Of a stretch of 58,535 nt of DNA, positions 1 to 8,790 are shown piece after piece. This stretch comes from Jiangella aurantiaca. Lineage in GTDB: Bacteria > Actinomycetota > Actinomycetes > Jiangellales > Jiangellaceae. The stretch's first letter is position 1; each line of letters opens with the position of its first letter. A program made the position numbers and the translations under genes. The stretch is taken from assembly GCF_004349105.1 (NCBI RefSeq), contig NZ_SMLB01000037.1, positions 1 to 58,535 on the forward strand, in the 5' to 3' direction. Under the pieces are notes generated by a model, which worked only from the letters and a program-made list of their open reading frames with translations, was not told the origin of the DNA and did not search any database.

Positions 1-43
1 CGGCCGGGGTGGGGCCCGGGTCGGGAGTCGTGGGGTTGCTCAT
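1..43 (-). CDS. N-terminal fragment of the next gene of the peptide ABC operon (runs off the window)
   Basis: An ATG on the minus strand at 43 is preceded by a strong ribosome binding site (GAGGAGGA, about 51-58) that overlaps the end of the upstream permease gene. Only 14 residues are visible, starting MSNPTTPDPG, a hydrophilic proline-rich lead. From its position after a DppB-type permease it is probably the partner DppC/OppC-type permease. That is inferred from gene order, not from domain sequence. Confidence 0.6.
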   Translation of the reverse strand, partial: MSNPTTPDPGPTPA

Positions 44-56
44 CGTTTCGTCCTCC

Positions 57-1589
57 TCACGACAACCGGATGCGCGGATCGAGGAACGCGTATGCGATGT
101 CGGCCAGCATGTTGAACAGCACCGCGGCAGTGCCGGCGATCAGGAAGAACCCCATGACCGGGTTCGGGTCGACGCGCGCCAGGGAGTCGACGAAGAGCTT
201 GCCCAGGCCGGTCCAGCCGAACACGTTCTCGGTGATGACGGCGCCGCTGAGCACGCCGGCGAAGTCGAAGGCCATGAGCGTCGTGATCGGGATCATCGCG
301 TTGCGGAACGCGTGCTTGACGATGACGCCACGCTCGGCGAGGCCCTTGGACCGGGCCGTGCGCACGTAGTCCTGGTTCAGCACCTCGAGCATGCTCGAGC
401 GCGTGTACCGGGTGTAGGTGGCGAACGAGATCAGCACGATCGCGATGGTGGGCAGGATCAGGTGGGTGGCGCGATCCAGGCCCTGCTCCCAGAACGTGCC
501 CTCGAAGTTCGGGGTGCGCGCGCCGATGGTGGCGATGACGCGGCCGCCGACCCGGTCAGAATAGGTGTCCCAGGCGCCGAGCAGCCGGTCGAGGAAGAGC
601 AGCGCGCCGGTGCCGAGGCCGGTGAGAACGGCGGCCTGCATGGCCTGCCGGCGCTGCAGCCCGCCCAGGCCGTAGCCGAGGCCCAGGCCGACGGCGATGG
701 TGAGCAGCGCGAGCAGGACGATGGTCAGTCCGCTGGGGTCGTCGAGGACCGAGTTCAGCGCGAAGTGGCAGACGATGCCGACTCCGGCCGACGCCAGGGC
801 CGCGTAGAGCACGTTGCGGTAGGTGAACCCGGCCACCACCGCGGTGGTCAGGAACGCCAGCCCGGCGGCCGTGACCGTGATGACGACGATGCCGAGCCCG
901 GGGTCGGCGAACCACTGGGTCTCCGACAGCAGCCACAGCGCGCCCGCGGAGGCCACGAACGCCGCGGCGAAGGTCGTGAGGCGTCTGGTGCGGTCGCCGG
1001 AGATGACGATCATCCAGAACAGCCCGCTGACGATCCCGAGGACCACCGCCACTCCGAGGGGGATGGACGGATCGGCCAGCCAGTCGTTGAACCGGATCGC
1101 ACCGTACTCCTTGAGCAGCACCGCGACCCAGAAGATCGGCAGCGAGAAGAAGAGGAAGGCGCTGAACGTGACGCTGTAGTCCAGGCCGCTGTACTGGCGC
1201 AGCGCGGTGACGATGCCGACGGTGATGCCCAGCACCATCGCCAGCACGGTGGCGGCGATGACCAGCTGCAGGGTCTGCGTGAACGCGACGCTGAGCAGCG
1301 CACTGACGTCCTGGCCCTGGATGCTCTGGCCGAGGTCGCACTCGAAGACGAACGGCGCCAGGCAACCGGCGGCGCCCTTGAGCCAGATGAAGTACCGCAG
1401 CGGCGCCGGCGTGTCCAGGTTGAGCAGCCGGATACGGGCCTCGATGAGCGCGTCGCGGTTCGGCGCCCGCGACTCCTGCAGGTCCTGCAGCGGATTACCG
1501 GCGTTCGCGGTGAGCATGTACATCACGAACGTCGCGGCCAGCAGGATGAAGAACGAGACGATCACCCTGCGCACGATGAAGACCAGCAT
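57..1589 (-). CDS. DppB/OppB-family ABC transporter permease with a large membrane insertion
   Basis: Inner-membrane channel subunit of a peptide/nickel-type ABC importer. The N-terminus (RRVIVSFFILLAATFVMYML) is the typical first helix of this family. The C-terminal third carries the coupling-loop (EAA) sequence LNQDYVRTARSKGL followed by RNAMIPI, and it ends in the family-typical DPRIRLS. At 510 residues it is far longer than usual DppB proteins (about 310-340). The extra length is roughly residues 170-330, which contain several additional hydrophobic helices. It follows the binding-protein gene after a gap with two hairpins and is followed by another gene starting at 43. No clear ribosome binding site precedes the ATG. 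Confidence 0.9.
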   Translation of the reverse strand: MLVFIVRRVIVSFFILLAATFVMYMLTANAGNPLQDLQESRAPNRDALIEARIRLLNLDTPAPLRYFIWLKGAAGCLAPFVFECDLGQSIQGQDVSALLSVAFTQTLQLVIAATVLAMVLGITVGIVTALRQYSGLDYSVTFSAFLFFSLPIFWVAVLLKEYGAIRFNDWLADPSIPLGVAVVLGIVSGLFWMIVISGDRTRRLTTFAAAFVASAGALWLLSETQWFADPGLGIVVITVTAAGLAFLTTAVVAGFTYRNVLYAALASAGVGIVCHFALNSVLDDPSGLTIVLLALLTIAVGLGLGYGLGGLQRRQAMQAAVLTGLGTGALLFLDRLLGAWDTYSDRVGGRVIATIGARTPNFEGTFWEQGLDRATHLILPTIAIVLISFATYTRYTRSSMLEVLNQDYVRTARSKGLAERGVIVKHAFRNAMIPITTLMAFDFAGVLSGAVITENVFGWTGLGKLFVDSLARVDPNPVMGFFLIAGTAAVLFNMLADIAYAFLDPRIRLS

Positions 1590-1688
1590 GGTTACACCAG
1601 CCCGTCGACAGTCATCAGATCAGAACCAACCCTCGTCAGGTCCGCACCATCGCCCGTCAGGGTACGACGGGAACGCGGTGCAAGGGTC

Positions 1689-1716
1689 GGGCCAGGGGCG
1701 ACGAAGCCCCTGGCCC
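1689..1716 (-). terminator. Hairpin between binding-protein and permease genes
   Basis: Perfect 11-bp inverted repeat, GGGCCAGGGGC at 1689-1699 and its complement at 1706-1716, with a 6-base loop. It lies between the solute-binding-protein gene and the permease gene. There is no clear T-tract, so it could be an attenuator or an RNA-stability element rather than a full terminator. Confidence 0.6.
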
Positions 1717-1726
1717 GCACCATCGG

Positions 1727-1759
1727 GCCGGTCCGGCCGGGGTTCCCGGCCGGACCGGC
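1727..1759 (-). terminator. Second, stronger hairpin just after the binding-protein stop codon
   Basis: Perfect 15-bp inverted repeat (1727-1741 and 1745-1759) with a 3-base loop, only 7 bases past the stop of the binding-protein gene. Together with the neighbouring hairpin it probably limits read-through into the permease genes or protects the 3' end of the binding-protein mRNA. Excess binding protein relative to permease is usual in ABC import operons. Confidence 0.65.
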
Positions 1760-1766
1760 GAAACGG

Positions 1767-3524
1767 TCAGGACGTGCGCGTCCACTCTTCCATGTTGAAC
1801 GACACCTGGGTCTGGGCGGCGTTCTGCTGGACACCCTCGATGGCGGGGTTGTGGGCGGTGACGCCCGGGTGCGCGTACAGCGGGATGCTGAACAGGTCGT
1901 TCCAGAGCTCGGTCTCGATCGTGGTCAGCAGCTCGGTCTGCCGGGCCTCGTCGACCGTGACGATCAGCTCGGTCCAGGCCTCGTCGACCGTCGCGTTCGA
2001 GTACCCGTACGGGTTCTGGCCCTCGTTGGTGCGGTAGAGCGAGGCCCCGGAGGTCATGACACCGGAACCGGCCCAGGCGAACAGCGCGACGTCGTAGCTG
2101 GTCACGTCGACGATACCGGCGCCGAGGTCCTGCGTCGGGGTGTCGATGATCTCGAAGCCGGCCTGGTCGCAGGAGGCCTTGATGGCCGCGACCGTGTCGG
2201 CGCGCCGCGGGTTCGGGTCGGATCGCAGGATGCGGACCTGGGTACCGGTGAGGCCGGCCGCCTCGATCAGCGCCGCCGCGCCCTCGATGTCGGGCTCGTC
2301 GTACTCGCCGCCGTAGGCCTCGCCCACGACCTGGTCGTACTCGGGGTCCCACGGGAAGAACTCGCGCAGGTTCATGACGACCGCTTCGGGGTTCGCCGGC
2401 TTGATCAGGTTGTCGACGATCTGCTGGCGCGGCACGCACATCGCGAACGCCTGGCGCAGGTTCGGGTCGGAGAAGAGCGCGCCCTCGGTCTGGTTGAAGT
2501 CGAGGTGCTCCCACGTCATCTCGTCACCGGTGATGACCGTGACCTGGTCGCCGAGCTGTTCCAGTGACGCCACGAGGTCCACGTTCACCTGCGGGGCGAT
2601 GACGTCCACCTCGCCGTTGGCCAGCGCCTGGACCTGCTGGTCCTGCTGGATGAACCGGATGACGATGGTGTCGGTGGCCGGCGGGTCGCCGTAGTAGTTC
2701 TCGTTGGCGACCAGCGTCAGCGACTGGCCGGCCTCCCAGCTGTCGATCACGTACGGGCCCGACGACGGGATCAGGGCCTGGTCGAGCAGCGCGCCCGGCT
2801 CCATGTCCCAGCCGCTGTTCCAGAACTCCGCGACCGGGGCCAGCGCCGCCATGTCGTCGTTCTGGATCGCGGCGACAAGGTCCTCCGGCGTCATGCCGGC
2901 CTGCTCGGCCACGACGTGCGCGGGCAGGTAACCGCTGGTGACGACCTCCCAGTCGGCGAACGGCTCGGAGTAGACGAAGTCGAACTCCTTGTCGCCCGGC
3001 TGGCACTCCGGCTTGGCCACGAGGTCGTAACCGGTGGTGCCTGGGACCGCGAACAGCGGGATCGGCTGGCCGTCCTCGCCGACCTGGTCGGTGATGTACT
3101 GACCGGACTGGGTCGCCCACTCGAGCAGGGCGTCGTCACAGTCGATCGGCGTGCCGTCCGACCACGTGGCGTTCTCGGCGAACGTGTAGTGCACCGTGAG
3201 GGGGTCCTCAGAGGTCACCTCGTAGGTGCCGAAGGCCTCGTTGCGGATGATCTCGCCCTGCGGGCCGAAGTCCCACCAGCCGTCGACGACACCGTTCATG
3301 ACGAACGTGTTCCACGTGCCGTTGCCGGTCTCGGAGTTGAGGTTGTAGGACGTGAACTCCGCGTCGGACGCGACCGTGATGGGGCCGCCCGACGAGCCGC
3401 CCGGGGACTCGGTTTCGCCGCTCCCGGAGCCGTTGTTGTCGTCGTCGCCGCCACATGCAGAGAGCGCCAGCGCCCCTGCCGTGAGCACGGCGAATACCGC
3501 CATACCCCTGCGCTTGGTGGTCAA
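1767..3524 (-). CDS. Family 5 solute-binding lipoprotein of a peptide/nickel-type ABC importer
   Basis: Extracytoplasmic binding protein (SBP_bac_5 fold) that would capture oligopeptides or a related ligand for the permeases encoded after it. The N-terminus is a lipoprotein signal peptide ending in the lipobox LSAC (Cys 24), followed by an Asp/Asn/Gly-rich linker. The 585-residue length and segments such as DALLEWATQSG, SSGPYVIDSW and LRQAFAMCVPRQQIVDNL are typical of this family. I chose the TTG start because GAGGAG lies 7 bases upstream; an internal ATG at codon 8 is the alternative. The ligand cannot be read from the sequence. Confidence 0.9.
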   Translation of the reverse strand: MTTKRRGMAVFAVLTAGALALSACGGDDDNNGSGSGETESPGGSSGGPITVASDAEFTSYNLNSETGNGTWNTFVMNGVVDGWWDFGPQGEIIRNEAFGTYEVTSEDPLTVHYTFAENATWSDGTPIDCDDALLEWATQSGQYITDQVGEDGQPIPLFAVPGTTGYDLVAKPECQPGDKEFDFVYSEPFADWEVVTSGYLPAHVVAEQAGMTPEDLVAAIQNDDMAALAPVAEFWNSGWDMEPGALLDQALIPSSGPYVIDSWEAGQSLTLVANENYYGDPPATDTIVIRFIQQDQQVQALANGEVDVIAPQVNVDLVASLEQLGDQVTVITGDEMTWEHLDFNQTEGALFSDPNLRQAFAMCVPRQQIVDNLIKPANPEAVVMNLREFFPWDPEYDQVVGEAYGGEYDEPDIEGAAALIEAAGLTGTQVRILRSDPNPRRADTVAAIKASCDQAGFEIIDTPTQDLGAGIVDVTSYDVALFAWAGSGVMTSGASLYRTNEGQNPYGYSNATVDEAWTELIVTVDEARQTELLTTIETELWNDLFSIPLYAHPGVTAHNPAIEGVQQNAAQTQVSFNMEEWTRTS

Positions 3525-3707
3525 GGTCTGACTCCTCGTGTGTCGGATCGCAAGGATCGCAGAATGAGAGTGTGGCTAAGACCATCACCGCTACTGACGT
3601 ACACACAAGGCGGCAGGGCGCGCTGTTACTGACCTGCAACCCAACTAGGGCGGCAGGCTACGAAATCACAACGGATCGGACACGAACGTTCCCGGAAATT
3701 CTCCTGT

Positions 3708-4934
3708 CTAATCCTTCTTGGACAGGACGGAAAGCGGCCGGCTCACTCCCAGTCCCGCAGCGGCGATGCCGATTCCGCCGACAATGAATGGCAGCCGCAG
3801 GTCGACGGCGCCGAGCAGGCCGCCGGCGAACGTGCCGACCGGCATCAGCCCCCAGCCGAGAGTGCGCCACGCCCCGTGCACGCGGCCGAGCAGCCGGCTC
3901 GGCACCAGTTCCTGACGGATGGTGACGCTGACGACATTCCACGCCGAGACGCTGGCGCCGACGGTGACCATGGCGACACTGGCAGCCACGGCGTGCGGCA
4001 CGAACCCGCACAGCGCGTACGACGCACCCGTGACCAGTACGGAGGCGACCATCACCGGGCCGCGGCCGAACCGCCGGACCGGCCGGGGCACGATCAACGC
4101 GCCGAGCAGCGCACCCAACGCCGCGGCCATGGCGAACACGCCGTACACGGCGTCGGGCAGGCCGAGCTGGTCCAGTACATAGAGGACGAAGACCGCCTGG
4201 GCCAGCGCGTTGAACACCGCGAGAACGACGTTGACGGCCCACAGCCGGCGCAGCACCGGGTGGCCGGCGAGGAACCGGATCCCCTCGGCCAGCGACCGCC
4301 GCGTCAGCGGCTCCTTCGGCTCACCGTCGGCTCGCGGCGGCCGGGCGGCGCTGAGCGGCAGCGTCAGGACGAGGACGGCGGCGAGCACATAGCCGGCGGA
4401 GTGCACGATGAACGGCAGCGCCGCCGCCACCGCGAACAGCACGCCGGCCAAAGGCGCGGCGACGAAGTTCTGCGCGACGACCTCGGTGGCCTGGAACCGG
4501 CTGTTCGCCCGGACCAGCCGGTCGCGCCCGGCCACCGACGGCACCATCGCCTGCAACGCCCCGTCGGCCATCGTCTCGAACACGCCGAACACGAACACCG
4601 CGGCGATGAGCACCGCGATGACCATCGCGTCGGCGGCGACGAGCAGGCACACCACGGCGGCGACCACCGCCCGGACACCACAGGCGACCGCCGCCACCCT
4701 GCGCCGGTCGAACCGGTCGACGACGCTGCCGGACAGCACGCCGAACAGCAGCCACGGCAGGAACTGCGCCACGCCGACCAGAGAGATGACGACGGGATCG
4801 CGGGTCAGCGCGGCCGCCAGCAGCGGGGCGGCCGTCGCGGCGACGCCGTCTGACAGGTTGCTGCCGCCAGCGGCGCCCCACAGCCGGGTGAACGCCGGGC
4901 CGAGCCCGCGTGCCGGCGGCGCGGCGACCGTCAC
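3708..4934 (-). CDS. MFS transporter (probable drug/metabolite exporter)
   Basis: About 408 residues with roughly twelve hydrophobic helices and the MFS loop motif VVDRFDRRRV after helix 2. It belongs to the enterobactin/multidrug-type exporter group. The GTG start overlaps the stop codon of the upstream ArsR-family gene (GTGA), so the two are translationally coupled. The open frame continues upstream, but that part is arginine-rich out-of-frame sequence. The regulator-exporter arrangement suggests the regulator controls the pump. The substrate is unknown. Confidence 0.85.
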   Translation of the reverse strand: MTVAAPPARGLGPAFTRLWGAAGGSNLSDGVAATAAPLLAAALTRDPVVISLVGVAQFLPWLLFGVLSGSVVDRFDRRRVAAVACGVRAVVAAVVCLLVAADAMVIAVLIAAVFVFGVFETMADGALQAMVPSVAGRDRLVRANSRFQATEVVAQNFVAAPLAGVLFAVAAALPFIVHSAGYVLAAVLVLTLPLSAARPPRADGEPKEPLTRRSLAEGIRFLAGHPVLRRLWAVNVVLAVFNALAQAVFVLYVLDQLGLPDAVYGVFAMAAALGALLGALIVPRPVRRFGRGPVMVASVLVTGASYALCGFVPHAVAASVAMVTVGASVSAWNVVSVTIRQELVPSRLLGRVHGAWRTLGWGLMPVGTFAGGLLGAVDLRLPFIVGGIGIAAAGLGVSRPLSVLSKKD

Positions 4935-5518
4935 GGCACGTCCTGGGCGGCGACCGGGAAGGTGTGGATCTGCACCTCGACGATGCGGGCGTCGTCGGCG
5001 CCGGGCTCGCGGCTGTCGACCCGCTCGTGCCAGGCGTCGAGAACGGCGGTCAGCTCGGCGCCGAGGCTGGCCAGCTCGTCGGGCAGCAGCCGCAGGTGCG
5101 CCGTCGAGTTGATGGTGGCCTGGCCCCACTCGCGCGGGACCTGGAGGTAGCCGACGGACAGCCAGTGCTCGAGCCGGGCCGACTGCGCCCGCTGGAGCTC
5201 GCCGACGACCAGGCTGGCGGCCTCGCCGCTGCCGCCCTCGGCCAGCTCGTAGCTGTCGAGCTGGCTGCCGCCGGGATAGGCGCGCCAGTACCGCTCGCGG
5301 CCGGCGCCGCGCCCGGGGTCCTCCTCGACGAAACCGTGCTTGGCGAGCTGGCGCAGGTGGTAGCTGGTCGACCCGGTGCTCTCGCCGAACCGCCCGGCCA
5401 GCATGGTCGCCGTGGCCGGGCCGAACGTGACCAGCGCGTCATAGAGCTGGACGCGCAACGGGTGCGCGAGACCACGCAGCGTGGTCGCGTCGATGTGGCG
5501 TCGCGGAGCCTCCGGCAT
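4931..5518 (-). CDS. ArsR-type winged-helix transcriptional regulator
   Basis: About 195 residues. The N-terminal half is a winged helix, with TLRGLAHPLRVQLYDAL followed by the recognition segment STGSTSYHLRQLAKHGFVEE, as in ArsR/HTH_20 regulators. The C-terminal half (about residues 95-195) is helical with no cysteine or histidine cluster that would suggest metal sensing. I chose the ATG at 5518; an upstream in-frame TTG at 5554 would add 12 residues. The upstream region contains two copies of CTTTGCA, at 5547-5553 and 5561-5567 (14 bases apart), possible operator half-sites. Overlap with the exporter gene indicates joint expression. Confidence 0.82.
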   Translation of the reverse strand: MPEAPRRHIDATTLRGLAHPLRVQLYDALVTFGPATATMLAGRFGESTGSTSYHLRQLAKHGFVEEDPGRGAGRERYWRAYPGGSQLDSYELAEGGSGEAASLVVGELQRAQSARLEHWLSVGYLQVPREWGQATINSTAHLRLLPDELASLGAELTAVLDAWHERVDSREPGADDARIVEVQIHTFPVAAQDVP

Positions 5519-5718
5519 GCCCGCACCGTAACGCGTACCAACACTTCTTTGCAACCATCCCTTTGCATGGCGGATGCTATTTTGAAAACGAGATCGTCCG
5601 GAAAATCAAGGGTGCGGCCGTGTGATGTTCATCCCATCGCAGGCAACCCCTGGATTCGCGGACGCTCCCGTGCCAGGCTGCGGCCTATCGCGACCGCCGA
5701 CGCTCGCGGGAGGCAGTG

Positions 5719-6006
5719 ATGGGAGTATCCGAGAGCCGGGCCGCAGTGGCCGAGGCCGTGTCCGCGCTCGACGCGGCGGTGGCCGCCCTGCGCCTCCATT
5801 ACGGCGACACCCTCGGCGTCCGGCGGCTGGTCAGCGACGTGGCCCGGCTCGGCGACGACCTCGCCGAACTCGGCGAACCCCAGCCAGGCCATCGGCCGCA
5901 TCAGGTCCGGCAGCTGGAGATCGTGCCCGACGAGCCGTACGACCCGAGCATGTGGGCCGGCGCCGAGGACGAGGGCCTCGGCGCCCCGGACCGGCGGGCT
6001 CCATGA
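5719..6006 (+). CDS. Small hypothetical protein
   Basis: 95 residues starting at an ATG preceded by GGGAGG (a GTG one codon earlier is also possible). The N-terminal half is an alanine/valine-rich amphipathic helix (VAEAVSALDAAVAALRLHYG) and a second helical stretch (RRLVSDVARLGDDLAELG). The C-terminal part is acidic and proline-rich (VPDEPYDPSMW). I do not recognise a family. It is divergent from the ArsR gene and lies about 120 bases upstream of the succinate dehydrogenase genes in the same direction. Codon use looks genuine. Confidence 0.6.
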   Translation: MGVSESRAAVAEAVSALDAAVAALRLHYGDTLGVRRLVSDVARLGDDLAELGEPQPGHRPHQVRQLEIVPDEPYDPSMWAGAEDEGLGAPDRRAP

Positions 6007-6123
6007 CCGGTCCCTCCGCCGCCACGTGAGGCCGCTTCCGTCCCCGTCCCCCGTTCTTTGAAGCGATGGCAGCCGACCGCAAGGTCTGACGCCAGTCCCC
6101 GATGAAATGAGCATTCAGAAGAG

Positions 6124-6921
6124 ATGGCCGCCCCTACCGGAATCAAGTCTCCGACCCGGGCCCGCATCGCAGCCCGCACCCTGCGGACGGACCGCTGGTG
6201 GCTGTACCCCACGTTCACCGCGCTGGTGCTGCTCGCCTTCGTGGTCTACGCCACCTATCGGGCCTTCGTCGGCGAGCACTACTTCGCCGAGCCGTACCTG
6301 ACGCCGTTCTACTCGCCGTGCGTCACCACCGAGTGCGTGGAGGGCTCCAGTCACCTGGGCACCTGGGTGGGCGACTGGTGGGCTCTGTCGCCGGCGGTGC
6401 TGATCCTGATCATCCCGCTGAGCCTGCGGCTGACCTGCTACTACTACCGCAAGGCGTACTACCGCTCGTTCTGGATGTCGCCGCCGGCCTGCGCCGTCGG
6501 TGAGCCGCACCGCCGCTACACCGGTGAGGCCCGGTTCCCGCTGATTCTGCAGAACATCCACCGCTACGCCCTCTACCTGGCGCTGGCGTACAACGTGCTG
6601 CTGACCTACGACGCGGTGATGGCGTTCAAATCGCCCGAGGGCGAATGGGGCCACATGGGTCTGGGCACGTTGATCCTCGTGGTCAATGCGGTGCTGCTGG
6701 GGCTGTACAGCCTGTCGTGCCACTCGTGCCGGCACATCATCGGCGGCCGCCTGCGCAACTTCTCCAAGCACCCGGTGCGGTACCGCGCCTGGGGGATGGT
6801 GTCGCTGCTCAACGGCCGGCATGCGCAGCTGGCGTGGGTGTCCCTGGTCTGGGTGGCCTTCACCGACTTCTACATCTGGATGGTCGCGTCCGGCACCTGG
6901 TCCGACCCGCGGTTCTTCTGA
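6124..6921 (+). CDS. sdhC: Succinate dehydrogenase membrane-anchor subunit (actinobacterial Sdh1 type)
   Basis: Membrane subunit that anchors the SdhA/SdhB catalytic pair and passes electrons to the quinone pool. It has 265 residues and about five transmembrane helices. Histidines suited to haem or quinone sites are seen in LQNIHRYALYLALAYN and SCHSCRHIIGG. A second conserved block reads NGRHAQLAWVSLVWVAFTDF. This is the long single-anchor form found next to sdhA and sdhB in mycobacteria and related actinomycetes, not the short SdhC/SdhD pair. It is followed after 16 bases by sdhA, with which it forms an operon. Confidence 0.9.
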   Translation: MAAPTGIKSPTRARIAARTLRTDRWWLYPTFTALVLLAFVVYATYRAFVGEHYFAEPYLTPFYSPCVTTECVEGSSHLGTWVGDWWALSPAVLILIIPLSLRLTCYYYRKAYYRSFWMSPPACAVGEPHRRYTGEARFPLILQNIHRYALYLALAYNVLLTYDAVMAFKSPEGEWGHMGLGTLILVVNAVLLGLYSLSCHSCRHIIGGRLRNFSKHPVRYRAWGMVSLLNGRHAQLAWVSLVWVAFTDFYIWMVASGTWSDPRFF

Positions 6922-6937
6922 GGAGCAGAGCGACACC

Positions 6938-8764
6938 ATGGCTGAAATCGAACGCCACAGCTTCGACGTGCTCGTGGTCGGCGCCGGCGGCGCCGGGCTG
7001 CGGGCGGCCATCGCGGCCCACGACGCGGGCGCGAAGGTCGGCATCGTCTGCAAGTCGCTGCTGGGCAAGGCGCACACCGTCATGGCCGAGGGCGGCATCG
7101 CCGCCGCCATGGCGAACGTGTGGAAAGAGGACAACTGGAAGGTGCACTTCCGTGACACCATGCGTGGCGGGAAGATGCTCAACCACTGGCGGATGGCGCA
7201 GCTGCACGCGCAGGAGGCGCCCGACCGCGTCCGCGAGCTCGAGGAGTGGGGCGCGCTGTTCGACCGCACCCCCGACGGCCTGATCTCCCAGCGCGACTTC
7301 GGTGGCCACCGGTACGCGCGGCTGGCGCACGTCGGCGACCGCACCGGCCTCGAGCTCATCCGCACGCTGCAGCAGCGCGCCGTGGCTCTCGGCATCGAGG
7401 TGTTCATGGAGTGCACGATCACCAAGCTCTTCACCTCCACATCTGCGGCCTCAACTGAGAAGCGTGTTTCGGCCGGCGCCGGCCGCATCAGCGGAGCGTT
7501 CGGCTACTGGCGCGAGTCCGGCCGGTTCATCGCGTTCGAGGCGCCGTCGGTCGTGCTGGCCACCGGCGGCATCGGCAAGTCGTACAAGGTGACGTCGAAC
7601 TCGTGGGAGTACACCGGTGACGGCCACGCACTGGCGCTGGAGGCCGGCGCGAGCCTGGTGAACATGGAGTTCGTCCAGTTCCACCCGACCGGCATGGTCT
7701 GGCCGCCGTCGGTGAAGGGGATCCTGGTCACCGAGTCGGTCCGCGGCGACGGCGGCGTGCTGCGCAACAGCGAGGGCCGCCGGTTCATGTTCGACTACAT
7801 CCCCGAGTTCTTCAAGGCCGAGACGGCGGACTCCGAGGAGGAGGCCGACCGCTGGTACGAGGACAAGACGAACAACCGCCGGCCACCGGAGCTGCTCCCC
7901 CGCGACGAGGTCGCCCGGGCCATCAACGCCGAGGTCAAGGCCGGTCGCGGGTCACCGCACGGCGGCGTGTTCCTCGACATCGCCTCGCGCCGCACGCCCG
8001 AGTACATCCGCCGCCGGCTGCCCTCGATGTACCACCAGTTCAAGGAGCTGGCCGACGTCGACATCACGGCGGAGCCGATGGAGGTCGGCCCGACCTGCCA
8101 CTACGTCATGGGCGGCGTGGCGGTCGACCCCGACACCGGCGAGTCGGCCGTCCCGGGCCTGTACGCCGCCGGCGAGGTGGCCGGCGGCATGCACGGCGCC
8201 AACCGCCTGGGCGGCAACTCGCTGTCCGACCTGCTGGTCTTCGGCCGGCGGACGGGGCTCAACGCGGCTTACGCGGCGGGCCGGCGAGGCGAGCGGCCGA
8301 CGATCGGCGACGAGGAGATCCGCGCGGCCTCCGAGCACGCGCTGGCGCCGTTCGGCATCGAGGGCGGCGAGAACCCGTACACCGTCCAGCAAGACCTGCA
8401 GGAGGTCATGCACAACCTCGTCGGCATCATCCGGACCGCCGACGAGATGAAGCAGGCGCTGACGGACCTGGCCGCGCTGCGCGAGCGGATCACCCGGCTC
8501 AGCGTCGAGGGGCACCGGCAGTACAACCCGGGCTGGCACCTGGCACTGGACCTGCACAACATGCTGCGCGTCAGCGAGTGCATCGCGCGGGCGGCGCTGG
8601 AGAGAACGGAGAGCCGCGGCGGGCACACGCGCGACGACTACCCCGCCACCGACGACTCCTGGGGCAAGGTCAACCTGCACTGCCGCCTCGACGGCGACGG
8701 CGTCGGCATCACCCGCGAGCCGCTCCCCCAGATGCCCGACGACCTGCGCGAGCTCTTCAACTAG
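6938..8764 (+). CDS. sdhA: Succinate dehydrogenase flavoprotein subunit
   Basis: Oxidises succinate to fumarate in the TCA cycle, passing electrons through FAD to SdhB. The 608-residue protein has an N-terminal dinucleotide-binding motif (VVGAGGAGLRAA, near residue 14) and the flavin-attachment region KAHTVMAEGG, with His 46 the likely covalent FAD ligand. The substrate/FAD-domain blocks GPTCHYVMGGV and GANRLGGNSLSDLLVFGRR are also present. The ATG at 6938 follows AGGAG at a good distance; the open frame upstream of it overlaps sdhC and is not coding. It belongs to the anchor-flavoprotein-iron-sulphur operon. Confidence 0.95.
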   Translation: MAEIERHSFDVLVVGAGGAGLRAAIAAHDAGAKVGIVCKSLLGKAHTVMAEGGIAAAMANVWKEDNWKVHFRDTMRGGKMLNHWRMAQLHAQEAPDRVRELEEWGALFDRTPDGLISQRDFGGHRYARLAHVGDRTGLELIRTLQQRAVALGIEVFMECTITKLFTSTSAASTEKRVSAGAGRISGAFGYWRESGRFIAFEAPSVVLATGGIGKSYKVTSNSWEYTGDGHALALEAGASLVNMEFVQFHPTGMVWPPSVKGILVTESVRGDGGVLRNSEGRRFMFDYIPEFFKAETADSEEEADRWYEDKTNNRRPPELLPRDEVARAINAEVKAGRGSPHGGVFLDIASRRTPEYIRRRLPSMYHQFKELADVDITAEPMEVGPTCHYVMGGVAVDPDTGESAVPGLYAAGEVAGGMHGANRLGGNSLSDLLVFGRRTGLNAAYAAGRRGERPTIGDEEIRAASEHALAPFGIEGGENPYTVQQDLQEVMHNLVGIIRTADEMKQALTDLAALRERITRLSVEGHRQYNPGWHLALDLHNMLRVSECIARAALERTESRGGHTRDDYPATDDSWGKVNLHCRLDGDGVGITREPLPQMPDDLRELFN

Positions 8765-8790
8765 AGATGTGACCGCCGAGGAGGCGTGAA

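Noticed and set aside
9-2567. Very long plus-strand open frame (about 850 codons)
   Set aside because: It runs antisense to the permease and binding-protein genes, is full of Arg/Asp/Gln-rich low-complexity sequence and has no family resemblance. It is a side effect of high GC on the opposite strand.
3684-3691. GAACGTTC palindrome upstream of the peptide-binding protein as a LacI operator
   Set aside because: It is only 8 bp, lies about 160 bases from the start codon and near the end of the MFS gene, and no LacI gene is nearby. Chance occurrence is likely.
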